A stretch of 64,000 bases of DNA, taken from Paenibacillus sp. JQZ6Y-1. GTDB taxonomy: Bacteria > Bacillota > Bacilli > Paenibacillales > Paenibacillaceae. The DNA is taken from positions 2,232,001 through 2,296,000 of the forward strand of contig NZ_JBFDUZ010000001.1 in the NCBI RefSeq assembly GCF_040719145.1. Reading direction: 5' to 3'. The number at the start of each line of letters is the position of its first letter. Positions within the stretch are counted from its first letter, which is position 1. Position numbers and translations under genes: made by a program. Below the pieces are notes generated by a model, which did not search any database, was not told the origin of the DNA, and was given only the letters and a program-made list of their open reading frames with translations. Positions 8,941-17,675 of the stretch are shown here, one piece after another.

Positions 8941-9372
8941 ATGAAAACACGAAACATTGCATTTCTTTCTGCTTTAACGCTCACAGCCGCTTTTATCACA
9001 GCACCATTCGGGACTTCTAGTACAGTCTCCGCAGCCGCTCCTCCAGAAAACACTACATCTGCCATTTCGGTTACCGCAGCAAGCGATTTTCCTGACCATG
9101 CAGGTCCTGTTCAAATCGTATCCAACCCTAATAATGGCGGAAAAACTGGCTTATTATTTTTGCACGGCAATCTTGAAATTGAAATTAATCCATCTCGTTA
9201 CGGAACTTATAATGTCACTATATTTGATAATCAGAATAATCCTATTTCCAATCTTGTATATAGCGGCAGTAGTCCGTATACGCTTTTCAAATCCGATTTT
9301 AACATAAGAGGTTATCATTATGTTCAGGTGACTTCCAGTACAGGCGCAGGAAGCTTCACAGTACACTATTGA
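8941..9372 (+). CDS. secreted protein of unknown function, 143 aa
   Basis: A Sec signal peptide is clear: MKTRN, a hydrophobic core (IAFLSALTLTAAFITAPF), then a probable cut after the SAA region near residue 36. The mature part of about 105 residues is beta-rich and Asn/Ser/Gly-rich (NLEIEINPSRYGTYNVTIFD, then SGSSPYTLF) and ends in GAGSFTVHY, so it resembles a small beta-sandwich. I do not recognise the family. The ATG at 8941 is favoured over one 13 codons upstream because AAGGAG stands 9 bases before it and the signal peptide starts there. Two terminators follow. Confidence 0.78.
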   Translation: MKTRNIAFLSALTLTAAFITAPFGTSSTVSAAAPPENTTSAISVTAASDFPDHAGPVQIVSNPNNGGKTGLLFLHGNLEIEINPSRYGTYNVTIFDNQNNPISNLVYSGSSPYTLFKSDFNIRGYHYVQVTSSTGAGSFTVHY

Positions 9373-9417
9373 TTTTGAGTCTATTCCTAAAGCTGAACAA
9401 TAAAAATCCATAATTCC

Positions 9418-9458
9418 AACCCTGCCTCCTCTTCTGCAACCAAAGAGAGGGCAGGGTT
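9418..9458 (+). terminator. hairpin after the secreted-protein gene
   Basis: AACCCTGCC pairs with GGCAGGGTT, and the stem extends inward with CTC/GAG. T-rich sequence follows. Confidence 0.65.
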
Positions 9459-9497
9459 AATCTATTTTCTCCATCTGACCCACTCCTACCTAAGCGC

Positions 9498-9538
9498 AAA
9501 AATCCAGCCTGTTCTACTAATAGACAGGCTGGATTTTT
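9498..9538. terminator. bidirectional terminator
   Basis: Perfect 15-bp arms AAAAATCCAGCCTGT and ACAGGCTGGATTTTT enclose an 11-base loop, with a T run on each strand. It ends both the plus-strand secreted gene and the minus-strand chemoreceptor gene. Confidence 0.9.
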
Positions 9539-9567
9539 GATCATTACGCTATTCATTTATAGTTGCC

Positions 9568-10476
9568 TTAGATCCGATTCGCTACCTTCTCCGCCTGCAT
9601 ATTCAACTCATGCGCCGAAGTAAAGATCGCGTTGAAGGATTCCATAGCTGTCTGTACCTGCTCCTGACCGCGCTTGAGACTTTGCTCAACTTCGCCTGTA
9701 CTGCCAGAGATTTTGCGTACTTCTTGGCTCATGGACTCTACGCTACGTTTGATCTGAGCGATGGAATCCTGCACCATGTTGGATAGCTTGCTCACCTCAC
9801 GCGCGACCACGTTAAATCCGCGACCGAATTCACCCGCATGCGTTGCCTCAATAGCTGCGTTGAGAGCCAGCATTTGTGTTTGAGCAGCAATTTTACGGAT
9901 TGTCTGCACAACATCCTGAATCTCGTACGCCTGCTCCTGCAATGTATACACCGTCTCTGCATTGGCACCAGACACATGAACAATCTGCTCCATACTGCGT
10001 AACAGATGCTCACTATGCTGAATGCCTGCCGACGAATGCTGATTAAGCTGCTGCGCGGTTTGCTGTAGCTCACTAACGACCAGAGACAGATCATGATGAC
10101 GATCTGTAATATTGGCGGCAACCTTAGTTACGCCAATGACACGGCGCCGTTGTTGATCCCAAACTGGCATATACGTCGCTTCCAGCCAAACCGCATTGCC
10201 GCGTGCATCACGACGCATAATTTTATCGTGAAAGGTTTTGCCAGAAAACAGCTGGTCCCAGAACTGCACATATTCTTTGCTATTATATAATTCAGGAAAA
10301 CATAGATTTTTATGATACATCCCAATCATTTGTTCAGGAGTATACCCCAGCACCGCTGCAAAAATCGGGTTAACATAAGCGACACGGTGATCCGTATCAA
10401 AACGGATGATCGCCAGATTTTCCTGCAATGTGCGTACGACGAGTTCATCTGTAACCTGCTGATTTACATGTTCCAT
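9568..10476 (-). CDS. soluble PAS-domain methyl-accepting chemotaxis protein
   Basis: The protein combines a PAS sensor (about 15-125; LGYTPEQMIG, and NAVWLEATYMPVWD before a PAC-like ITDRHHD) with a short MCP signalling hairpin (about 130-302; tip around AALNAAIEATHAG-type sequence at 203-216). It has no membrane segment or HAMP domain, so it is a cytoplasmic receptor that could sense redox state or a small ligand and drive CheA. The signalling domain is shorter than in membrane receptors. GAGGGTGG is too close to the first ATG (10482) but 6 bases from the second, which I chose. No partner che gene lies nearby. Confidence 0.88.
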   Translation of the reverse strand: MEHVNQQVTDELVVRTLQENLAIIRFDTDHRVAYVNPIFAAVLGYTPEQMIGMYHKNLCFPELYNSKEYVQFWDQLFSGKTFHDKIMRRDARGNAVWLEATYMPVWDQQRRRVIGVTKVAANITDRHHDLSLVVSELQQTAQQLNQHSSAGIQHSEHLLRSMEQIVHVSGANAETVYTLQEQAYEIQDVVQTIRKIAAQTQMLALNAAIEATHAGEFGRGFNVVAREVSKLSNMVQDSIAQIKRSVESMSQEVRKISGSTGEVEQSLKRGQEQVQTAMESFNAIFTSAHELNMQAEKVANRI

Positions 10477-10835
10477 AACCATCCACCCTCTGCATCGGTT
10501 TTCGTTTCTTGTTTGCTTTTATATCCTATTTATTACATTTTGTATTTTTTTACTTTATTCACATTATATAGTTTCATATCAAGAATTTCATTTAATTTAC
10601 TATTTATTAAACAAAAAGTGAACATCCTATTTATATATCGTCATTTACGTTTTTGTAATTAATGCCATTAAGTACCATAAAAATAAAATAAAGAAAAGTC
10701 CTGCCCATATTGGACAAGACTGAAAGGTATGCACGATATGATTTTCTATTTTCTATACGCCGTTCATGCTACATGCGATCTACGATTGCGTGATGGTTTG
10801 ACAGCAAAAGATGAATGATAGGTGGATAAATATAG
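10477..10835. other. AT-rich intergenic region
   Basis: The region is very AT-rich and contains the promoter area of the chemoreceptor (leftward) and the terminator at 10697-10721. An open frame on the plus strand through the AT tract lacks a ribosome binding site and has low-complexity Phe/Ile content, so I see no gene. Confidence 0.6.
10697..10721 (-). terminator. terminator of the methyltransferase gene
   Basis: On the minus strand AGTCTTGTCC pairs with GGGCAGGACT (two G-U pairs) around a 5-base loop, followed by TTTCTTTATTTT. Confidence 0.75.
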
Positions 10836-11621
10836 CTAACGCTTACGGCATACATAGATCATTTGACTAGCATTCTTTGTCAACGGAGTACCATTCCAAT
10901 CCTGATAACGATGGATCACTGCTAAACCATGAGATGCCAGCAACCGCTCTAACTCCTGCGGATACGTGTATCGCAAATAAATATTGCTGCGTTCTTCGCG
11001 CTGAATAGTTCCATGTATATCTCGAAATTTGCGAATCGTAATATAGTGCTGCATTTGTTGTAACGCATCATAACTGCTAAGCGTGTACAAATCGACCGGT
11101 AATCCCGTATGCGCATCCGTTACTGTTTTCCAATAGTCTTCTCCTTCAGGTTGCATCAGTTCATCGTTGGAAGGAAAACGCATATCCATTACCATATAAC
11201 CATCTGTACGCAAATGACTAGATATAGCACGCAGCAACTGATCTTGCTGTTCATTAGTATGAAAATGTTGAAACGCATTGCCATTCATAAGCAGTAAATC
11301 GGCAGAATGTGGTGTATAAAAATTGCAGCAATCCTGTTCCAGCCATTGCAGTCGTGTTTCTGGTACACCTGCAAGCTGCGCTTTATGCTTTGCTTCTTGC
11401 AGCATGCCAGCATGTAGATCAATCCCAGTCACAGTATACCCTTGCTGTGCCAGCGGTATAGCGATACGCCCTGTTCCGCAAGCCAGATCAATAATATGCT
11501 GACAATGGTCAAGCCGATTGGCAAATTGAATCAACCATTGGGTATCGACATCATATTGATTTTCTCTATCGTACTGCTGGGGGTTATCGTATTCTTCTAA
11601 ATTCTCATTCATATGTATCAT
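10836..11621 (-). CDS. class I SAM-dependent methyltransferase
   Basis: This is a Rossmann-type methyltransferase of 261 residues. Motif I is IIDLACGTGRIAIPLA (about 43-58), motif II is VTGIDLHAGML, and LLLMNGNAF follows as motif IV. The C-terminal half carries beta strands typical of small-molecule methyltransferases (IHGTIQREERSNIYLRY). The substrate cannot be inferred. A GTAGGA stands 4 bases before the first ATG and 13 before an alternative ATG three codons later, so the start is slightly uncertain. It is a single gene with its own terminator. Confidence 0.88.
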   Translation of the reverse strand: MIHMNENLEEYDNPQQYDRENQYDVDTQWLIQFANRLDHCQHIIDLACGTGRIAIPLAQQGYTVTGIDLHAGMLQEAKHKAQLAGVPETRLQWLEQDCCNFYTPHSADLLLMNGNAFQHFHTNEQQDQLLRAISSHLRTDGYMVMDMRFPSNDELMQPEGEDYWKTVTDAHTGLPVDLYTLSSYDALQQMQHYITIRKFRDIHGTIQREERSNIYLRYTYPQELERLLASHGLAVIHRYQDWNGTPLTKNASQMIYVCRKR

Positions 11622-11800
11622 GCATCAATTCCTACTTTCTTCCTGTTCTATATTAGATAGCTTTGGTTGCTTTTAGTTTATCATAGAATTTTTGCGTTCA
11701 CATAAACGAAATAGAATGCTTCTCTTGCTGTCTATGACCTTTTGAATATTCCAAATACAGGGTAAAATGAGAATATAGATCCAGGAAAGGTGGCTCATCT

Positions 11801-12862
11801 ATGGAAACAAATGAAGATTACCGACTGGTGATTGTCGGGTATGGCGGAATGGGCAGTTATCATGCCAAATTGGTAGAACAGGCAGAGCGCATTCAGGTGG
11901 CTGGTGTGCTAGATATTGCCGAATACCGACAGGAGCTTGCTAAAAGTCATGGTCATACGACGTACGATGATCTGGAAGCCGTGCTGTCAGATGATACGAT
12001 TGATATCGTACTGATCGCAACGCCGAATGATGTGCACAAGGAGCTAGCCATCGCCGCATTGCAAGCGGGCAAGCATGTCATTTGCGAGAAGCCTGTCACG
12101 ATCCATAGTCAAGATTTGCTGGATATTTTGCAGGTGGCGAAGGAGACGGAGCGCGTATTCATGGTACATCAGAATCGGCGCTGGGATGAGGATTTCCTAA
12201 TCGTTCGTCAACTGATTCAGCAGCAAACGATCGGCGATGTATTTCATGTAGAATCACGGGTACAGGGTGCTAACGGGATTCCCGGCGATTGGCGACAGCT
12301 CAAGGCATATGGCGGCGGTATGCTACTCGATTGGGGTGTGCATCTGCTGGATCAACTGCTGCTGCTCACCGATAGCAAAATTGAAAGCGTATCAGCGGAA
12401 TTAAGCACCATTTTGAATACCGAGGTGGATGACGGCTTCACTGCGCGTATTACATTCAAGGACGGTCTGACCGCACTGATCGAAGTTGGCACCACCAACT
12501 ATGTGAAGCTGCCACGCTGGTATGTCAAAGGCAGCGAAGGTACCGCTGTCATTCGCGATTGGGATTTGAGCGGTGAAATTGTACGCAAAAATCCTGATGT
12601 TGCGCATGTGGAGCCTAAGCCGATTCAAGCAGGACGTGGACTAACCAAAACAATGGCACCGCCTTCTGAGGAATCCACGCTTCGTAGTTCGATTGAGCGT
12701 ATTCAGGATGTGCCGGAAGAGTTTTTCCATAACTTCGTAGCAGTAGTCGAAGGCACAGCCAAGCCTGCGGTGGATAATGAGCAGGTGTTGCGCGTGCTGC
12801 GTCTGATCGAAGCGCTATTTGAAGCCGCTGAGCAGAATCAGATCATCAAGCGTGAATTGTGA
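11801..12862 (+). CDS. Gfo/Idh/MocA family NAD(P)-dependent oxidoreductase
   Basis: The N-terminal Rossmann domain shows VIVGYGGMGSYHAKL (about 10-24), and the catalytic EKP motif follows at 96-98 in HVICEKPVTIHS. The C-terminal alpha/beta domain holds GGGMLLDWGVHLLDQLL, whose Asp and His act in catalysis and sugar binding in this family. Members oxidise sugars, inositols or their derivatives. Length, 353 residues, is normal. AAGGTGG precedes the ATG by 9 bases. There is no sugar operon adjacent, so the substrate is open. Confidence 0.92.
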   Translation: METNEDYRLVIVGYGGMGSYHAKLVEQAERIQVAGVLDIAEYRQELAKSHGHTTYDDLEAVLSDDTIDIVLIATPNDVHKELAIAALQAGKHVICEKPVTIHSQDLLDILQVAKETERVFMVHQNRRWDEDFLIVRQLIQQQTIGDVFHVESRVQGANGIPGDWRQLKAYGGGMLLDWGVHLLDQLLLLTDSKIESVSAELSTILNTEVDDGFTARITFKDGLTALIEVGTTNYVKLPRWYVKGSEGTAVIRDWDLSGEIVRKNPDVAHVEPKPIQAGRGLTKTMAPPSEESTLRSSIERIQDVPEEFFHNFVAVVEGTAKPAVDNEQVLRVLRLIEALFEAAEQNQIIKREL

Positions 12863-12898
12863 TCGTTGCCGAGCTATTACGAGTCTTTTTACTACGAT

Positions 12899-12953
12899 AA
12901 AAACAGCCATTTGTTCCCACTGTCTGTGCAGGTGGAGAGCAAATGGCTGTTTT
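12899..12953. terminator. bidirectional terminator
   Basis: AAAAACAGCCATTTG pairs with CAAATGGCTGTTTT over a 26-base loop. It lies between convergent genes. Confidence 0.8.
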
Positions 12954-13032
12954 GTTCAATATGAGAATGTAGATACAGATGTAGAAATAGAAGAATATCG
13001 CAACCGTTATGTTAACCGCTTACAAAATGGCG

Positions 13033-13533
13033 TCAATTGACCAGACGCAATTCATTGATAACCAGATTGGAAGTCGTGTTGGCATCGATCGATACGAGGA
13101 TACCCTCATATGTACCAGGGGTTACCTTGATCGGATCAAGTACAGTAGCTTGCCCATTCGCGCCCGGTTCGATAGTACGAGACTCGCGTGCAATCACAGT
13201 CCATTCTTTACCTTGCAGACCATAGACCAGATATTTATGCGTCGTGGTCTTGGAAACGGTAGTCGCAATCTGAATCGCACTGAAAGATACTTGTTCGCGG
13301 AAGTACAGGCTCATCACATCACTGCTTTTCCCTGCCGTCCAAGCTGTATTGATATCACCATCAATCGCTTTGTACGGTATGTTCTTATCCGCAAAGGTAT
13401 GCGTGCTCACTACCGTCTGATCTGGTACTCTGGTCGACGACAATTCACTAGCAGCACCCGCCTGCGAAAACGGAACCGCCAGCGTTGCAACACAGGTCAA
13501 GCATACAGCAGCGTACTTTAAAGACTTCATCAT
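13033..13533 (-). CDS. secreted discoidin-like (F5/8 type C) domain protein
   Basis: A signal peptide (MMKSLKYAAVCLTCVATLAV, cut near QAGA-AS) precedes a single domain that looks like a discoidin/CBM32 jelly roll: an early ...AIDGDINTAWTAGK motif, then SLYFREQVSFSAIQIATT and the C-terminal LVINELRLVN. Such domains bind cell-wall or host polysaccharides. At 166 residues it has no catalytic module. AAAGGAGG lies 8 bases before the ATG at 13533; a TTG one codon upstream is disfavoured. It is monocistronic, with an AT-rich upstream region. Confidence 0.75.
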   Translation of the reverse strand: MMKSLKYAAVCLTCVATLAVPFSQAGAASELSSTRVPDQTVVSTHTFADKNIPYKAIDGDINTAWTAGKSSDVMSLYFREQVSFSAIQIATTVSKTTTHKYLVYGLQGKEWTVIARESRTIEPGANGQATVLDPIKVTPGTYEGILVSIDANTTSNLVINELRLVN

Positions 13534-13666
13534 CAATAACCCCTCCTTTGTAATGTAGATCGTATTTATTATACCTCTTAGTTAAGTAACTTTTGTATAT
13601 TTATTTATCTTTTTTTGTAAAAATTTTTATTATTTGGTTATCTAAGAGTAAGTATTACGCTCTATA

Positions 13667-14215
13667 TCAAGGATTACGTTCTAGAACTGATTTTTGCCAC
13701 TGTGCATAAATATACTCCGCCACCTGTTCTTCTGTTCGATGTTGCGTATCCACGTATTCCGAAAAATCATACTGCTCATATGCAGCCAAACAATACTCTG
13801 TCTGCTGAAACGCCCAGCTTCCTACCACCTCGCCCCGCTGACGCAAGCGTTGATGAATGGTATCTTGATCAGCAAGCAGACAAAAGTGAGCTATATCCGG
13901 CGACAGCTGTTGCAGTCCATTATGTATATATTCGTAATATTCCCGCTTATACAGTGTCATCGGTACAATCAAATGCTTGCCATATTGCCGGAGTAAATGA
14001 CCCGCAATATCTACCACCAAATACTTCCAAATAACAATATCCTGAAAGTCACCCGTCTGCTCTTGCGGATGCAATATTGTAGCAGGAATTATGCGGCGCA
14101 GCAGATCACCAGGCTCCTCAGGATCATAGATCATGCTGTTAGGAATCCGCTGCTGCAACAGCTTGGCTGTCGTCGTTTTGCCTGTACCAAATGCGCCGTT
14201 GATCATAATAATCAT
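13667..14215 (-). CDS. TmrB-like P-loop protein
   Basis: The 182-residue protein opens MIIMINGAFGTGKTTTAKLL, with Walker A GAFGTGKT at about 7-14, followed by PNSMIYDPEEPG. That pattern is characteristic of the TmrB group (tunicamycin-resistance ATP-binding protein of Bacillus subtilis). Known TmrB is a membrane-associated ATP-binding protein that lowers tunicamycin sensitivity; whether this one does is unknown. The start at 14215 is set by AAGGGGGT about 9 bases upstream. It is the last gene of a three-gene operon, 7 bases after the Imm63-like gene. Confidence 0.8.
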   Translation of the reverse strand: MIIMINGAFGTGKTTTAKLLQQRIPNSMIYDPEEPGDLLRRIIPATILHPQEQTGDFQDIVIWKYLVVDIAGHLLRQYGKHLIVPMTLYKREYYEYIHNGLQQLSPDIAHFCLLADQDTIHQRLRQRGEVVGSWAFQQTEYCLAAYEQYDFSEYVDTQHRTEEQVAEYIYAQWQKSVLERNP

Positions 14216-14222
14216 CTGATGC

Positions 14223-14678
14223 CTACCCCCTTTCGATCTGATGACGTCGTCCTTGTTGATGCCACTGCTGATAGACACCTCCGATTCGGTCAAAAGCAGC
14301 ATTCACCATTCCATCTAATTCCGTCATAATGTCGGGTGTCAGCTTTAAATGCGTCGTGATATTATCCACCTTGTACTTCTCCATCAGCAGAATATACGCA
14401 TTGCTGAAGATCACATCCTCCAGAATCCAATAGATGACGTCATCCGTCTGTGTCGTCTGTTTGCTCATCATATTGCTGCCTCGTTCATACAGTTCAAGCA
14501 GATAATGATCGTTGTTCACTTGAATATGTGGCTGCAAATCGCCGTACCAGGATGGGTCAAAAGCTGACGCCGCCATCTCCCGCTGACGCTCGCGGTACGT
14601 ATCCGTTCGTTGCAGCAGTTCGTCTATCTTATCAATTAATTGCTCGGCAGTTAAAACATTCGGTGACTGAAATGTCAT
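14223..14678 (-). CDS. Imm63-like immunity-family protein
   Basis: The 151-residue protein holds a central block (PHIQVNNDHYLLELYERG, then DDVIYWILEDVIFSNA) that resembles the immunity protein 63 family, whose hallmark is a Y-x-x-x-ERG segment followed by an LLYWIFEDITFSMA-like helix. Members are proposed antitoxins for polymorphic toxins (computational prediction). AAGGAG stands 8 bases before the ATG, and the start overlaps the stop of the upstream GrpB gene, so translation is coupled. No toxin gene is adjacent. Confidence 0.65.
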   Translation of the reverse strand: MTFQSPNVLTAEQLIDKIDELLQRTDTYRERQREMAASAFDPSWYGDLQPHIQVNNDHYLLELYERGSNMMSKQTTQTDDVIYWILEDVIFSNAYILLMEKYKVDNITTHLKLTPDIMTELDGMVNAAFDRIGGVYQQWHQQGRRHQIERG

Positions 14679-15217
14679 GATCTATTCTCCTTTTTATATA
14701 ATTGTAAGATGCTGTGTACAAACTCCGTTTTGCGGTTCGTATAGTCCAGACGATCCGATGAGGTGATAGCCAATTCCTTTTTCAACATGCCATATTGCAG
14801 GGCTGCTTCGGGATGCTGAAGGAGATGATCGCGAAAGCATAGATGATTCCGCAGTTCCGCACTATCCTGCGGGCATACATACAGATGCTGCTTCATCCAT
14901 TGCTGCTGACCGGGACACCAGGGCACAGCGTTATCCAGACGATGGTACCCTTCCCTACCGGGCAACAGCTGCAACTGTTCATAGATATAGCCAAGAGTGA
15001 ACAGCGCCTTCGACACTTCGGGCAATTGTGCTTCATCCTTAATCATTAGATCGATATCGAGTATAGGCTTAGCTGCTAACCCCGGCACCGAAGTACTACC
15101 TACATGCTCCACCTGCAAAATAGCAGGGCAGTTCAGCTGAAGGATCAGCTCCTTGATTTGTCGGAATTGCAATGCCCATTCTGGACGATAATCCGCTACC
15201 TCGATCAATGGTTTCAT
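14675..15217 (-). CDS. GrpB/UPF0157 family nucleotidyltransferase-like protein
   Basis: The 180-residue protein carries the GrpB signature VEHVGSTSVPGLAAKPILDI near residues 32-51, a variant of the nucleotidyltransferase-fold G-S/D-x-D pattern. An early DYRPEWALQFRQI segment and a late CFRDHLLQHPEAALQYGMLK segment are also typical. The biochemical role of the family is unsettled. AAGGAAGG precedes the ATG at 15217; a longer reading to 15358 lacks a ribosome binding site. It is the first gene of the operon with the Imm63-like and TmrB-like genes. Confidence 0.85.
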   Translation of the reverse strand: MKPLIEVADYRPEWALQFRQIKELILQLNCPAILQVEHVGSTSVPGLAAKPILDIDLMIKDEAQLPEVSKALFTLGYIYEQLQLLPGREGYHRLDNAVPWCPGQQQWMKQHLYVCPQDSAELRNHLCFRDHLLQHPEAALQYGMLKKELAITSSDRLDYTNRKTEFVHSILQLYKKENRS

Positions 15218-15383
15218 GACCTTCCCTTCCTTTCGTTGTATATCGTGTTTCATTATACGCTTCCTGCACATGACTTGCATTTCGCACCTATGATCGTTAT
15301 TATGTGATTGAATTTGGATGTCATTTGACACGCTATGCTTATTTGAACTCATCATCATTCCCTAGATCGAAAGGAACCCTGTT

Positions 15384-16916
15384 ATGCTACCATCCATTGG
15401 AGATATATACTGCGTGTATTCCGATCACATGCAGAGCTATACCGCCTGTCAAATTATTGATCTGGACATGTCTGAATCTAGTGACGAGAGCATTCTCGCT
15501 TCTGTGCTAGAGCTAGATTGGTGCGGCAAGGATCTTCCGCATGAGCATGAGTGGCAGCAAATGAAGCCGCTTATTTGCGATTTTTATTTTTGGAATCACA
15601 AGCTGGATTATAGCTATATAGACGCTCATGTTCCCTCTAACTACATCTATGTAGGCAATATGCCACCTCTCATTCATGAGAAAACGAACAGCTACAGCGG
15701 TGGCTGGAATACTGGCGATTCCTTGTACCGTCAACGTAGCTGGGAACAGATCGATCCGGCAGCCCGTCGTCGCTTCAAAGAAGCCGCCAGCGATTATACC
15801 GAAATCCAGATAGGTGGACAGACCCTTCGCCGCAATACAAACAGAGTTGACGACGCATTGCTTCAGCACTTGGAACACTGGTCTGAGCTAGAGCAACTGC
15901 CCTGTCTGACCGAAATTCAAACTTCACATTGTGATGAACAGCTGCTGGATTATTTGCACGGCAATCCATTCATTCATCGATTGAGTGTCCGCGATTGTCG
16001 TATGCCTGTGCTGGATTTGAGCGACACGGCGGTTCGTATTCTGACTTTGTTTGCACACGATATGAAGGAAGTGCGGTTGCATGATCAGGCGGATCAGCTG
16101 TATTTAAATATCATGCAAAACACTCCACTGCGTATTGAAGTCGCCGCAGATGGACGTTATCTGTCGTTATATGCAACAACGTCAGCAGACACGGGGCAGG
16201 TCGTTCCTTTCTATGGATTATCGCAGCTGCATGCACTGTATTTGCATCATGTGCGCACCTTGAATGTAGCAACGTTGATGGATCGTTTCCCCCATCTGTG
16301 CCAATTGACCGTATGGGGCGCGCCCGGCAAAGTCCAGCATATGGAGCAACTTGCACAGATGGAACGGTTACAGCATATACACATGAATGATCTATTCGAC
16401 TTTACCGGTGAGCAGTTCCCGCACCCAGATCAGTTACCATCTCTTCGCTCGCTGAGTATGAACAGTCTGCCTGCCGAAGCGGCAAAAGAAATTAAAAAGA
16501 ACTACAAAAAGCGCGCTGCTGCTGGTATGCAGGTGAGTATTAAGCGCCCGCGTAAACCGGAATGGCTGGCTGAGAATCTAAACAATCCATTCCGCGACTG
16601 GGACGGTCGTGAAGGAATAACAGCCACGCAGGCGAAAAAAGCAGCCAAAGCCTACAATACGCTACACGCCGCGATTCGCAAGCTGAATCATGTGGACGAG
16701 TCATCGCTGCTTCCACTGGTGGAGCAATATACTGAAGCATTCAACGCTATGCAAAATAGCCGTTCCGGTTACATCGCAACGATAGAACGCGAGGAAGTCT
16801 ATACGGCACTCGTCTTACTGCTGGATCTGGCAGACGAACAGCGTCATGCGAGCGGTCATCCCCCACTACAACGAGATGCACTGTATGACGCCTTTGACAA
16901 TATTCGCGATTTTTAA
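15384..16916 (+). CDS. large cytosolic hypothetical protein with LRR-like middle
   Basis: I do not recognise a named family for this 510-residue protein. Residues about 165-390 show irregular leucine-rich repeats (LPCLTEIQTSHCDEQLLDYL, then FIHRLSVRDCRMPVLDLSD, LHALYLHHVRTLNVATLM, LQHIHMNDLFDF), suggesting a solenoid for protein binding. A basic segment near 395-420 (KKNYKKRAAAGMQVSIKRPR) leads to a helical C-terminus. There is no signal peptide or membrane helix. The start lacks a strong ribosome binding site (CGAAAGGAACC about 10 bases upstream). It is divergent from the GrpB operon. Similar large proteins in related bacteria are often labelled by weak LRR similarity only. Confidence 0.8.
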   Translation: MLPSIGDIYCVYSDHMQSYTACQIIDLDMSESSDESILASVLELDWCGKDLPHEHEWQQMKPLICDFYFWNHKLDYSYIDAHVPSNYIYVGNMPPLIHEKTNSYSGGWNTGDSLYRQRSWEQIDPAARRRFKEAASDYTEIQIGGQTLRRNTNRVDDALLQHLEHWSELEQLPCLTEIQTSHCDEQLLDYLHGNPFIHRLSVRDCRMPVLDLSDTAVRILTLFAHDMKEVRLHDQADQLYLNIMQNTPLRIEVAADGRYLSLYATTSADTGQVVPFYGLSQLHALYLHHVRTLNVATLMDRFPHLCQLTVWGAPGKVQHMEQLAQMERLQHIHMNDLFDFTGEQFPHPDQLPSLRSLSMNSLPAEAAKEIKKNYKKRAAAGMQVSIKRPRKPEWLAENLNNPFRDWDGREGITATQAKKAAKAYNTLHAAIRKLNHVDESSLLPLVEQYTEAFNAMQNSRSGYIATIEREEVYTALVLLLDLADEQRHASGHPPLQRDALYDAFDNIRDF

Positions 16917-17122
16917 CAAGTGGTACAGCATCACATACTACCATAGGTTTGCACATGTTATACTATGATTTGCATATCTTGTATACTGTTCATGGTACAT
17001 CCCTATCCCTTTTACCGCCAGTTGACAGGCGGAAACAATGCTGTAAACCTTTACACATGGGATATAAAATATGTTTTAATGGAAGTATTATGGATAACAT
17101 CTGATGTAAAGGAGTGGTCACT

Positions 17123-17527
17123 GTGCAAATATCGCATTTTCTATTACCCAAGGAACAGGTAACCTACATATCCTCATCCGTAACTATGCTGGAGGCATTG
17201 GAGGTGCTGGAACGGCATCCGTACTCCGCCATTCCCATTATTAACGAGCAAGGACATTATGTAGGCACCCTGTCCGAAGGCGATCTACTGTGGAAGCTGA
17301 AAAATTCATTCAATCTGGACTTTGAAGGTATGCGTCATGTGCCTATCAGCGATATTCAGCGTCGTGTTAAAAATGAAAGTGTTGTGATTACCGCCGACAT
17401 GGAAGATATGCTCAGCCGAGCAGCCGACCAGAATTTTGTACCGGTAACTGACAATGATGGATTGTTTCTCGGTATTATCCGCCGGAAAGACATTATTGAA
17501 TACTACAACGATACGATGACCGACTGA
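17123..17527 (+). CDS. CBS-domain pair protein
   Basis: The 134-residue protein consists of two CBS motifs (about 8-60 with HPYSAIPIINEQGHYVGTLS, and about 75-130 with NFVPVTDNDGLFLGIIRRKD). CBS pairs bind adenine nucleotides or other ligands and act as regulatory modules; here the module is free-standing. The likely start is GTG at 17123, because AAAGGAG lies 8 bases before it; an earlier GTG at 17114 overlaps the Shine-Dalgarno sequence. A hairpin follows before the two-component genes. Confidence 0.88.
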   Translation: MQISHFLLPKEQVTYISSSVTMLEALEVLERHPYSAIPIINEQGHYVGTLSEGDLLWKLKNSFNLDFEGMRHVPISDIQRRVKNESVVITADMEDMLSRAADQNFVPVTDNDGLFLGIIRRKDIIEYYNDTMTD

Positions 17528-17583
17528 TTGCATACGCCTAGATAGGCGTATCCATACGGTATTATCACATGATGAATTGCCCG

Positions 17584-17608
17584 AGCAGCCGTCAGTTATG
17601 CGGCTGCT
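17584..17608 (+). terminator. probable terminator after the CBS gene
   Basis: AGCAGCCG pairs with CGGCTGCT around a 9-base loop and is followed by TTCCTC. A second small hairpin, ATACGCCT/AGGCGTAT, lies just upstream near 17533-17552. The T run is weak. Confidence 0.5.
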
Positions 17609-17675
17609 TTCCTCATACATACAGACCAATAAGCGATATATCCAATCTATCTTGCCCCCTGAAAGGAGCTTGCCC

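Noticed and set aside
10312-10662. Plus-strand open frame over the AT-rich gap by the PAS-MCP gene
   Set aside because: Low-complexity Phe/Ile/Tyr sequence, no ribosome binding site, and overlap with the chemoreceptor's 5' end.
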